Shown: piece by piece, positions 9,016 to 14,887 of the stretch
Position numbering within the stretch: the first letter of the stretch is position 1
Layout: the number at the start of each line of letters is the position of its first letter
NCBI GenBank assembly: GCA_900546325.1
Contig: URCR01000055.1
Location: forward strand, 1-19,112
DNA: 19,112 bases
Reading direction: 5' to 3'
Source of the DNA: an uncultured Lachnospiraceae bacterium
Lineage (GTDB): Bacteria > Bacillota > Clostridia > Lachnospirales > Lachnospiraceae
Notes under the pieces: generated by a model
Database searches by the model: none
Told to the model about the DNA's origin: nothing
What the model saw: only the letters and a program-made list of their open reading frames with translations
Made by a program: the position numbers and the translations under genes

Positions 9016-9044
9016 TTGACGTTTGAGTATAATAAGCATATAAT
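9016..9044 (+). promoter_or_regulatory. Sigma-A-type promoter of the ATPase/RloB operon
   Basis: TTGACG (9016-9021) and TATAAT (9039-9044) are separated by exactly 17 bases. The -35 box has five of six consensus bases and the -10 box is perfect. The site lies 44 bases before the ATPase start codon in a strongly A+T-rich gap. Two further TATAAT copies (9011 and 9028) lack good -35 partners. The cargo pair is therefore probably transcribed independently of the ICE backbone and constitutively, since I see no obvious operator. Confidence 0.75.
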
Positions 9045-9088
9045 TATAGTGTGATTTTGCAAGAATTAAGCAGAATGGAGGTAAAAAT

Positions 9089-10423
9089 ATGCTTCTTGAA
9101 TTTAAGACGAAAAACTATAAATCATTTGTTGATGAGGCGTGCTTTTCTATGATTACTGCACCGAAACAAAAAGGATTAGATTACAGTATTATGAAAGAGA
9201 AAGTGAAGGGAAAGGAAATTAAAGGGTTAAGTTCCTCTGTTATTTATGGACCAAATGCGGCAGGAAAAACAAATATTATCGGTGCAATGGATGTGCTGAG
9301 AGCCATTGTGCTGAGAGGAAATATCCGAAATGCTGAAGAAAAATCATCTCCAAACCCTGCTTCTGTGGCATTGGAACTAATCCCTAATAATAGTGCTACG
9401 GAGTCACACCCAGTATATTTTTCTGTTGAATTTTATGAAGAGGATGAAAAGAATAAATTCAAAATTCAGTATCAATTGGAAATAGATTTGGGGATGTTCC
9501 TTGATGAAGACTACGCAAGAAATATTGTATTTGAAAGTCTTACGGTAAATGATGAACTGATTTTCAGACGTACGCAGGATTTGGAAATAGGAGATATGAA
9601 AGTAATTAAATTATATCTTTCGGATGTAACAGAACAGAATACAGAAAGTATCGCTGAAATTGCGAAGAATAGTTTAAGCAGGGATGAGCTGTTTTTGACA
9701 AACGGATTTAAACTGATTATTTCACAGAAATTTGCAAAATTGGTATTAGATTGGTTTACAAATAAATTTATGGTTATTTACCGTGCGGACTCCATGCAGT
9801 TGATTAAAAGATTTGCTGATCCGAAAAAGAAAGCGATTTATGTAGAGAAAACGACAGATGAAGCAGCAAAATTATTTGGAATCAATTCAAATGCAGTTGG
9901 ATATGTTGTAAGTGAAGATGAGCCGGACGCAAAATTATATTCTGTTTTTCGGAATTCTAAAAATAAAAAAAATGCTGCGATTGCATCAGAGATCTTTGAG
10001 TCTTATGGAACAATCCGCTTTATCAATATGTTTCCATTGGTCATAAAGGCAATTCAGACAGGCGGAACATTGATTGTGGATGAGTTTGATGCATCTATTC
10101 ATCCAATGGCATTGATGAGCATTATCAATGTGTTCCATAATGATGATGTGAACATTCATCATGCACAGCTGATATTTAATACACATAATCCCATTTTCTT
10201 AAATTCTAATCTTTTTAGAAGAGATGAAATTAAATTTGTAGAACGAGATGATGATAGTCATCAAAGTGTTTTGTATGCACTTTCTGATTTTGGGACGACA
10301 GGAGATAAGGGGGTTCGCAGACACGAAGATTATATGAGTAAATATTTTATTAGTCAGTATGGTGCAATCAAAGATATAGATTTCACACCAATCTTTGAAG
10401 AAATTTTAGAACGAGAGGTGTAA
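9089..10423 (+). CDS. AAA15/AAA21-type ATPase, AbiLi/RloA-like, of a putative two-gene phage-defence module
   Basis: This 444-residue protein starts at an ATG with GGAGG seven bases upstream. It opens LLEFKTKNYKSF, typical of RecF/SMC-like AAA15 ATPases. It carries GPNAAGKT (residues 54-61; Walker A), a short S-G-T signature-like stretch (ESYGTIRF, about 304-311), TLIVDEFDASIHP (327-339; Walker B plus D-loop) and FNTHNP (363-368; His switch). This is the ABC-type order seen in OLD-like and Abi-type defence ATPases. The next gene, three bases downstream, is an RloB-like protein, and that pairing is the AbiL/RloAB arrangement. By analogy the ATPase senses infection and controls the partner. The gene is clearly more A+T-rich than the backbone and has its own promoter, suggesting separate acquisition. 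The exact trigger cannot be seen. Confidence 0.85.
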   Translation: MLLEFKTKNYKSFVDEACFSMITAPKQKGLDYSIMKEKVKGKEIKGLSSSVIYGPNAAGKTNIIGAMDVLRAIVLRGNIRNAEEKSSPNPASVALELIPNNSATESHPVYFSVEFYEEDEKNKFKIQYQLEIDLGMFLDEDYARNIVFESLTVNDELIFRRTQDLEIGDMKVIKLYLSDVTEQNTESIAEIAKNSLSRDELFLTNGFKLIISQKFAKLVLDWFTNKFMVIYRADSMQLIKRFADPKKKAIYVEKTTDEAAKLFGINSNAVGYVVSEDEPDAKLYSVFRNSKNKKNAAIASEIFESYGTIRFINMFPLVIKAIQTGGTLIVDEFDASIHPMALMSIINVFHNDDVNIHHAQLIFNTHNPIFLNSNLFRRDEIKFVERDDDSHQSVLYALSDFGTTGDKGVRRHEDYMSKYFISQYGAIKDIDFTPIFEEILEREV

Positions 10424-10426
10424 GTT

Positions 10427-11086
10427 ATGCAAAAGAGAAAGCCAACAAATAAATATTATTTTAGTGTTGAGGGAGAAACTGAGCAATGGTATTTGAAATG
10501 GCTGCAGGATATGATTAACAGTACAGAGGAGTCCGTATGTAAAGTGTCGATTGATTGTCCTGTAAAGAAGAATCCATTAAAACATGCAAAATCCCTGACA
10601 GTTACCAGAAAAATAGAAATATATCATTTTTTTGATTACGAAAGTGATGAGCCGATCCATGTGCAAGGATTTCAGGACGTTATGGATAACATGAAAAAGG
10701 CAGAAAAACTGGGAAAACAGATTAAGTATAAATCGGGATACAGTAACTTTACATTTGATTTATGGATCATTTTGCATATGATGAATTGTAATGCTTCTTA
10801 TGCACATAGGAAACAATATGTCACTCAGATTAACCGGGCATTTGGAGAGAAATTTGAAAATATGGATGAATATAAACACGAGGATAATTTCAAACGGTGT
10901 TTAAGTAAAATGGATCTTTCAAATGTAATAGCTGCTATTGGCAGGGCAAAGAAAATCATGCAGAGAAATAAGGAGAATGGATATATTCTGCATCAATATA
11001 AAGGCTACCAGTATTATAAAGAAAATCCATCCCTTACGGCATGGGAAGCAATAGAGAAGATTTTGAATGAGTGCAAATTATTGTAA
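10427..11086 (+). CDS. RloB-like TOPRIM-family protein, AbiLii-like partner of the ATPase
   Basis: This 219-residue protein starts three bases after the ATPase stop, with GAGAGGTG upstream, so the two genes form one operon. Motifs are SVEGETEQWYLKWL (residues 13-26, with the conserved Glu of a TOPRIM-like fold), HFFDYESDE (67-75, acidic metal-binding segment; the usual DxD is spaced as D70 and D74) and YSNFTFDLWIILHM (105-118), matching the family's NxxFExWxxLH box. The length is normal for RloB, about 200-230. TOPRIM folds in such pairs are usually nucleases or effectors, so this is likely the toxic arm of an abortive-infection system. The ATPase could be the sensor. DUF4435/AriB of PARIS is an alternative, but the motifs fit RloB better. 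Nuclease activity is inferred. Confidence 0.82.
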   Translation: MQKRKPTNKYYFSVEGETEQWYLKWLQDMINSTEESVCKVSIDCPVKKNPLKHAKSLTVTRKIEIYHFFDYESDEPIHVQGFQDVMDNMKKAEKLGKQIKYKSGYSNFTFDLWIILHMMNCNASYAHRKQYVTQINRAFGEKFENMDEYKHEDNFKRCLSKMDLSNVIAAIGRAKKIMQRNKENGYILHQYKGYQYYKENPSLTAWEAIEKILNECKLL

Positions 11087-11116
11087 AAATGGAATGCGTG
11101 GAGTTAAAAATAGAAA

Positions 11117-11293
11117 ATGAAGATTGAAAATGTATTCAGAAAAATTCCGGAGTTTTCTAATATTGTTTTGGATACAATTCTTTTTGAAAGTAAGTATCCA
11201 GTAATGTTTACATGTAACAGTTAAAAAGTTACAGAAGCATATGGAATGCCAGCATTAGAATTGCCGCTATTTGAAGAAGAAACAATAGAATAA
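11117..11293 (+). pseudogene. Short broken ORF remnant with an in-frame stop
   Basis: The ATG at 11117 opens a 35-residue stretch (MKIENVFRKIPEF, later VLDTILFESKYPVMFTC) that stops at TAA 11222-11224. The same frame continues for 22 more codons (EAYGMPALELPLFEEETIE) to TAA at 11291-11293. The first part resembles, from memory, the N-terminus of small DUF6575-type ICE proteins with a YESKYPxxFTC motif, and the second looks like a normal acidic C-terminus. The best reading is a gene that lost its middle or picked up a nonsense codon. I cannot exclude a functional 35-residue peptide. No convincing ribosome binding site precedes it. Confidence 0.4.
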
Positions 11294-11311
11294 ATTTTCC
11301 TTATCATCTAC

Positions 11312-11354
11312 ATAGCCGAGTGGTTTTCAATATGAGAATCACCCGGCTATTTTT
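11312..11354 (+). terminator. Strong intrinsic terminator after the cargo block
   Basis: The left arm (11312-11328, starting ATAGCCGAGTGG) pairs with the right arm (11334-11350, ending CACCCGGCTAT) around the loop AATAT. This gives a 17-bp stem with one A-C mismatch and two wobble pairs, followed by a T-run at 11350-11354. It closes the ATPase/RloB transcript before the TOPRIM gene. Confidence 0.85.
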
Positions 11355-11377
11355 ATGCCCTGATATTTTAAAAATTC

Positions 11378-11394
11378 ATTTGAGAATATCAAAT
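11378..11394. repeat. Small inverted repeat upstream of the TOPRIM gene
   Basis: ATTTGA (11378-11383) and TCAAAT (11389-11394) are perfect complements around GAATA. A wider pair, TGATATT (11361-11367) and AATATCA (11385-11391), overlaps it. The site lies 27 bases before the TOPRIM start codon, where an operator or RNA structure controlling that gene could sit. The sequence is A+T-rich, so chance is possible. Confidence 0.3.
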
Positions 11395-11420
11395 CATGGG
11401 CAGGAGAGGAGATGAAAATT

Positions 11421-12392
11421 ATGCCTTATATCGCACCGGAAGTTGTGCGGGAAGTAAAGAGAATGGATTTACTGACGTACCTGAAGAACTATGAGCCGCA
11501 GGAGCTTGTGCATTTTTCAGGGAATACCTACACAACGAGGAGTCACGACAGTCTGAAGATTTCCAACGGGAAATGGATGTGGTGGAGTCAGAGTATCGGT
11601 GGCAGATCAGCACTGGATTATCTGATTAAAGTCAGAGGATATTCCTTTATGGAGGCAATAGAAATCATTGCAGGACAGGCGGCGATTCAGCCGCCTGTTT
11701 CGGTATCTGCCGAAAAGAAAACGGAGAAAGTGCTGCTATTACCGAAGCCATATCGCTATACAGAGTATGTGGTTTCATACCTGAAGAACCGAGGAATTGA
11801 TGAGGAACTGATTGATTTTTGCCTGAAAACAGGGCGGTTGTATGAGAGTGCAGAACATCACAATGCTGTATTTGTGGGCAGGGATCAGGAGAATCAACCG
11901 AGGTATGCAGCGTTACGGGGAGTGGGAACAGACTTCATCGGAGAAGCAAGCGGAAGTGATAAACACTATTCATTTTCTATTCCGGCGGAAGAAATTTGCA
12001 GTGAAGTGCACTTATTTGAATCAGCCATTGATCTGTTATCGTATGCCACGATGGAGAAGCTAGATGGGAAAAACTGGAGAGAAACGCACCTGTTGTCTCT
12101 TGCGGGGGTTTACCGACCGGCACAGAAACTTGAGGAAAGTAAGATACCTTCTACACTGGTTCGTTTCCTGAAAGAATACCCGCATGTGCAGACAATAGTC
12201 TTTCACTTGGATAATGATCGGGCAGGAAGACTTGCAACAAAAGCGATTCAGACGGTATTGCCGAAGAACTATCAGACGAAGGACAAGCCACCGCTGATTG
12301 GGAAAGATTACAATGATTTTTTGTGTTCCCGGTTGGGATTACAGCGGACAATACGTGAGAAAAAGAGTCAGGAGAAAGGGAGAGAACGATGA
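11421..12392 (+). CDS. DUF3991/TOPRIM-domain protein (primase-like)
   Basis: I chose ATG 11421 (323 residues, MPYIAPEVVREV) because GGAG at 11408-11411 is nine bases upstream; the ATG at 11412 directly abuts that site. The N-terminus (about 1-90) has the DUF3991 pattern with KWMWWSQSIGGRSALDYL (51-68), resembling the zinc-finger-like start of phage-type primases without obvious Cys ligands. The TOPRIM core carries VHLFESAIDLLSY (196-208, catalytic-type Glu) and FHLDNDRAGR (261-270, DxD motif). Such proteins are a standard part of Clostridia and Bacteroides ICEs and are thought to help prime or process the transferred strand. The stop overlaps the next start by four bases (ATGA), so translation is probably coupled. 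Confidence 0.9.
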   Translation: MPYIAPEVVREVKRMDLLTYLKNYEPQELVHFSGNTYTTRSHDSLKISNGKWMWWSQSIGGRSALDYLIKVRGYSFMEAIEIIAGQAAIQPPVSVSAEKKTEKVLLLPKPYRYTEYVVSYLKNRGIDEELIDFCLKTGRLYESAEHHNAVFVGRDQENQPRYAALRGVGTDFIGEASGSDKHYSFSIPAEEICSEVHLFESAIDLLSYATMEKLDGKNWRETHLLSLAGVYRPAQKLEESKIPSTLVRFLKEYPHVQTIVFHLDNDRAGRLATKAIQTVLPKNYQTKDKPPLIGKDYNDFLCSRLGLQRTIREKKSQEKGRER

Positions 12393-12793
12393 AAGCAATT
12401 AAATATGAATTGAAAATTATTCACAAAAAAGAGATTGTACTGGCAGCAGGCAGCCGAAAAATGATTGAAGAAAGCCTAAAAACAATGCTGCAAGCAGAGA
12501 AAGATTTGGACGTGACCGGAGATGAATTGCTTGGAATTGTGGTGGAAGAAAAGGACGAAAGAGAATGTCCGGGAGCGTGTGATGGGTGTTTGTATTATTG
12601 TCCGAAAGAGGAAGACTGCATGATGGATGATCTGGAAAACAGGTGTCAGGAATGTGAATCTTTCTGTAAAAAATGTGGAAGCTGCTCTATGATATCGTGC
12701 GGTGAATGTGGAGATGAAACGTGCGATATCTGCCATTGGCGCTGCCAAGAGTGTGGGAGCTGTACGCATCCACAGGGGGAAAAGTTACCGTAG
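12389..12793 (+). CDS. Cysteine-rich small protein, putative metal-binding
   Basis: The ATG overlaps the TOPRIM stop as ATGA. The product is 134 residues. Residues about 1-57 form an ordinary charged alpha/beta-looking half. From about residue 58 on there are 17 cysteines, starting with CPGACDGCLYYC and followed by repeated CxxC pairs (CQEC, CKKCGSC, CGEC, CDIC, CQECGSC) and His near the end. The arrangement suggests several zinc sites or iron-sulfur clusters. I do not recognise a named family. Coupling to the TOPRIM gene and location directly before the predicted oriT hint at a DNA-binding accessory role, but this is inference. Confidence 0.8.
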   Translation: MKAIKYELKIIHKKEIVLAAGSRKMIEESLKTMLQAEKDLDVTGDELLGIVVEEKDERECPGACDGCLYYCPKEEDCMMDDLENRCQECESFCKKCGSCSMISCGECGDETCDICHWRCQECGSCTHPQGEKLP

Positions 12794-12859
12794 GAACCTG
12801 TTATTTTCGGCAAGTTGATTTTGGTACACCCGAAGCGGTGACGCAAGGGGTACGGGATA

Positions 12860-12950
12860 CACAATACCAGCAAGCAACGCCTTTGGATAGCCAGACGGAT
12901 GTTCCGTCTGTGCCATCCTGCGGCAGCTTGTCAGGGAAGTTCCCTGAAAC
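12860..12950 (+). other. Predicted origin of transfer (oriT) with IncP-like nic site
   Basis: CAGACGGA (12892-12899) and TCCGTCTG (12903-12910) form a perfect 8-bp inverted repeat with loop TGT. GGAT just upstream (about 12884-12888) can pair with ATCC at 12915-12918. Four bases after the repeat is CATCCTG (12914-12920) followed by C, matching the known MOB-P/IncP nic consensus YATCCTG^Y, so the nick would fall between 12920 and 12921 on the + strand. A second perfect repeat, TCAGGGA (12931-12937) and TCCCTGA (12941-12947), follows. RK2 has the same order: inverted repeat, about 8-10 bases, then nic. The site is in the one sizeable gene-free gap (12794-13015) near mobC and the relaxase. No gene starts within the gap before 12979. 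Confidence 0.75.
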
Positions 12951-12978
12951 CCTTGTGAAAGAAGTGTAAGGAGGTGCT

Positions 12979-13032
12979 GTGAGAAGGAAGAATTGTTGGA
13001 AAGGAGGCAGAAGAGATGTGGCAGTTTTTTAG
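12979..13032 (+). CDS. Candidate 17-residue ORF overlapping the DUF3789 gene
   Basis: GGAGGTG (12970-12976) is placed close before a GTG start at 12979. The peptide (MRRKNCWKGGRRDVAVF) is basic and stops at 13032, 17 bases inside the DUF3789 gene. It may be a leader that couples translation into 13016, or just a ribosome binding site with a chance ORF. Function unknown. Confidence 0.25.
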   Translation: MRRKNCWKGGRRDVAVF

Positions 13033-13120
13033 TGGCATGTTTGTGGGAACATTGTGTGGCATTTCGTTGATGTGTTTGGTGCAAGTCAATCGACTTCATC
13101 ATACAGATCAGGAAGAGTAA
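13016..13120 (+). CDS. DUF3789-like 34-residue single-span membrane protein
   Basis: The ATG at 13016 has AGGAGG-type sequence (about 13002-13007) at good spacing. The 34-residue product is MWQFFSGMFVGTLCGISLMC followed by a short polar tail ending TDQEE. That is one hydrophobic helix with glycine spacing and an acidic C-terminus, exactly the look of DUF3789 proteins found next to DUF5688 and mob genes in Clostridia ICEs. It is predicted to sit in the membrane with a cytoplasmic tail. Its role is unknown. The gene is short and easily missed. Confidence 0.75.
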   Translation: MWQFFSGMFVGTLCGISLMCLVQVNRLHHTDQEE

Positions 13121-13145
13121 GAATACAGGAAAGGAAGTTGGAACT

Positions 13146-13253
13146 ATGCAGGTACAGATAGAAGTAAAAGAGAAAAAGAAAGACCGGAAACGGATGGAGC
13201 AGTATTTGGAACAGTGGAAGAAGAAAGGAGGGCAAAAACATGCTAGCTGTTAA
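13146..13253 (+). CDS. 35-residue basic small protein overlapping the DUF5688 gene
   Basis: The ATG at 13146 follows AGGAAG (about 13131-13137) at workable spacing. The 35-residue product starts MQVQIEVKEKKKDRKRMEQY and is strongly charged, with EKKKDRKR followed by an amphipathic EQYLEQWKKK stretch. Its stop lies 14 bases inside the DUF5688 gene, whose ribosome binding site (AAAGGAGG, about 13224-13231) is within this ORF, so the two are probably translationally coupled. No family recognised. A small nucleic-acid-binding peptide is one possibility. Confidence 0.55.
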   Translation: MQVQIEVKEKKKDRKRMEQYLEQWKKKGGQKHASC

Positions 13254-14208
13254 AGTATTTGCAGAAGGAGTGGCGGAGCAGATCAAAGAATATCTTCCGC
13301 CGGAGTATGAATCGGTAACATGTTCGGTCAAAGAACAGAATAAGACGAACAGTGTATTGCAGGTGGGAATTCAGGTGGATAAGCCGGGACACGCTGCTTC
13401 TCCGATTGTCTATATGGAATCGTTTTATAATGAGGTGCGGAGTGGAGAACCAATGGATAAAATTATGAGGAACATCGCAGAAGTGATTCAGGATGCACTG
13501 GATGGTCCGGCATTGGATCAGAGTATCCGAATTGAGGAATTTGAGTCGATTAAAGATTATTTGGCGGTCATGGTCGTGAATACGGCGGAGAACCGGAAAC
13601 TGTTAGAACAAGTGCCTCATAAGGAAGTGGCGGATCTGTCGCTGCTTTGCTATGCGGATCTTCCGGTGGATCAGGGAGATTACAGCGCGACTTTCAAGAT
13701 CACGGAACAGATATTAAAAAAGTGGAATGTGGATCAGGAAGAAGTGTTCCAGATTGCGTCAGAAAATATAACCCCTGCGAATACTCCGGTGTTACAAAAC
13801 TTAGAGGAGGTAACAAGGCAGATTCTTATAGGAGGCGCCCCACCGGAGAATTTGCTGAAGAAAGAGATCGACTTTTCCAATCAGGAGGCGATGATGTTGG
13901 TGCTCACAAATGAAAAGAAAAATTTTGGAGCAGCCATGATGTTTGAATCGCAGGTGATGGATAAATTAAGTCAGTCCTTTCCGGAAGGATTTTATATCTT
14001 GCCATCTTCTTTGCATGAAGTTTTGATTCTTCCTGACCGTGGGGGAATTTCGCCGAAAGAACTGGGAGCGATGGTGCGAGAAGTAAATCAGAGTCAGGTG
14101 GAGAAGATGGAACAGTTATCAGATCGGGTTTACTGCTACGATAAGGAAAAGCAGAAGATTGTAGAAGTTCCGGAATCCATAGAGCGGGGAAAGGAGATGA
14201 CGCGATGA
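13240..14208 (+). CDS. DUF5688 family protein
   Basis: This 322-residue protein starts at ATG 13240 behind AAAGGAGG. The N-terminal part (MLAVKVFAEGVAEQIKEYLP) and the motif YMESFYNEVRSGEPMDKIM are as I recall for DUF5688, a family of about 300-350 residues on Firmicutes ICEs, often beside DUF3789 and mobC. It is soluble-looking, with no signal peptide or membrane helix. A stretch near the C-terminus (GFYILPSSLHEVLILPD) looks like a conserved core strand pair. Biochemical role unknown. The stop overlaps the mobC start as ATGA, so it is made together with the relaxosome genes. Confidence 0.82.
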   Translation: MLAVKVFAEGVAEQIKEYLPPEYESVTCSVKEQNKTNSVLQVGIQVDKPGHAASPIVYMESFYNEVRSGEPMDKIMRNIAEVIQDALDGPALDQSIRIEEFESIKDYLAVMVVNTAENRKLLEQVPHKEVADLSLLCYADLPVDQGDYSATFKITEQILKKWNVDQEEVFQIASENITPANTPVLQNLEEVTRQILIGGAPPENLLKKEIDFSNQEAMMLVLTNEKKNFGAAMMFESQVMDKLSQSFPEGFYILPSSLHEVLILPDRGGISPKELGAMVREVNQSQVEKMEQLSDRVYCYDKEKQKIVEVPESIERGKEMTR

Positions 14209-14570
14209 GAAAACGGAATATTGCCATCATGTTTCGGTTGAATCGAAAGGAAGCAGAGGCGTTGGATAAGAAAGTGAAGAAAAGCGGTTTGAACCGGGAG
14301 GCATACCTGCGTCAAGTCATTACCGGGGTTGTCCCAAGAGATGCACCGCCACCGGATTATTATTCCATGATACGGGAGCTTCATAAAATCGGGAATAACC
14401 TGAATCAGATTGCGCAGAAAGCCCATGTGCTGAATGTGATGGATGTTCAGAGATATGATGCGGCAGTCCGGCTGTTCGAGCAGACGGTAAAAGAGATTAC
14501 GGAAGCAGTGATTTTACCGGAGAAAAATCCGCAGGAAAGAACGGGCAGATGTGAGAAAAGAGGTCAGTGA
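14205..14570 (+). CDS. mobC: MobC-type relaxosome accessory protein
   Basis: This 121-residue protein has two parts. Residues about 5-40 (IMFRLNRKEAEALDKKVKKS, then NREAYLRQVI) look like a ribbon-helix-helix DNA-binding domain. Residues 58-71 (ELHKIGNNLNQIAQ) are the MobC family signature (L-x-R/K-x-G-N-N-L-N-Q). MobC proteins bind oriT and help the relaxase open the strands at nic. The inverted repeat at 12892-12910 is the natural candidate target. The gene overlaps DUF5688 by four bases and ends one base before the relaxase ATG, a typical mobC-relaxase pair. The length is normal. Confidence 0.9.
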   Translation: MRKRNIAIMFRLNRKEAEALDKKVKKSGLNREAYLRQVITGVVPRDAPPPDYYSMIRELHKIGNNLNQIAQKAHVLNVMDVQRYDAAVRLFEQTVKEITEAVILPEKNPQERTGRCEKRGQ

Positions 14571-14571
14571 G

Positions 14572-14880
14572 ATGGCAACCACATCCATTTGGAGTGTGAA
14601 GGGGTGGCTTGGAAAGGTCGTGATTTATGTAGAGAATCCAGAGAAGACGAGAAAGCCAGTTTATGTAGAGCAAAAAGAAATCACGGAAGAAGAATCACAA
14701 GGGCTGTCCGATGTCATTGCATATGCAGTAGATGAAGAAAAGACAAGACTCAAAAAACGGGGAAAGGAAATTGCGGAGGAAGTAATTGCTATGCAGCAGT
14801 ATGTTTCCGGCGTGAATTGTGCACCAGCTACTGCCCGTGGAGAAATGATGGCAGTCAAAAAAACGGTACGGGAAAGATGA
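14572..14880 (+). CDS. Relaxase N-terminal fragment with candidate catalytic Tyr (frameshifted gene, part 1)
   Basis: The 102-residue reading frame from ATG 14572 starts MATTSIWSVKGWLGKVVIYV and contains QQYVSGVNCAPATARGEMM, both hallmarks of MOB-P relaxases of Tn1549-like ICEs. Tyr19 (in VVIYVENP) is the likely nicking tyrosine. At 14857-14863 there is a run of seven A; after it the frame reads five out-of-family codons (TVRER) and stops at TGA 14878. Removing one A restores KKRYGKDEGIMAFHGY, the usual family sequence, joined directly to the next ORF. This is thus part of one gene, not a short protein. An alternative GTG start at 14551 would overlap mobC and add seven residues. Confidence 0.85.
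   Translation: MATTSIWSVKGWLGKVVIYVENPEKTRKPVYVEQKEITEEESQGLSDVIAYAVDEEKTRLKKRGKEIAEEVIAMQQYVSGVNCAPATARGEMMAVKKTVRER
14857..14863 (+). other. A7 homopolymer frameshift site within the relaxase gene
   Basis: Codons GTC AAA AAA ACG span a run of seven A. One A too many moves the gene from the frame of part 1 to a stop 15 bases later. Possible causes are a sequencing indel, a real mutation, or a slippery site where RNA polymerase or ribosomes slip to produce some full-length relaxase. The sequence alone does not decide. Confidence 0.8.
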
Positions 14881-14887
14881 GGGAATC

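Noticed and set aside
9089..11086. PARIS (AriA/AriB) as identity of the ATPase pair
   Set aside because: The partner shows VEGETE and the FTFDLWIILH box of RloB rather than what I recall of DUF4435; AbiL-like fits better, though a profile search is needed.
12721..12969. Open frame crossing from the Cys-rich gene through the oriT gap
   Set aside because: No ribosome binding site, no recognisable protein features, and the hairpins and nic motif explain conservation of this stretch better.
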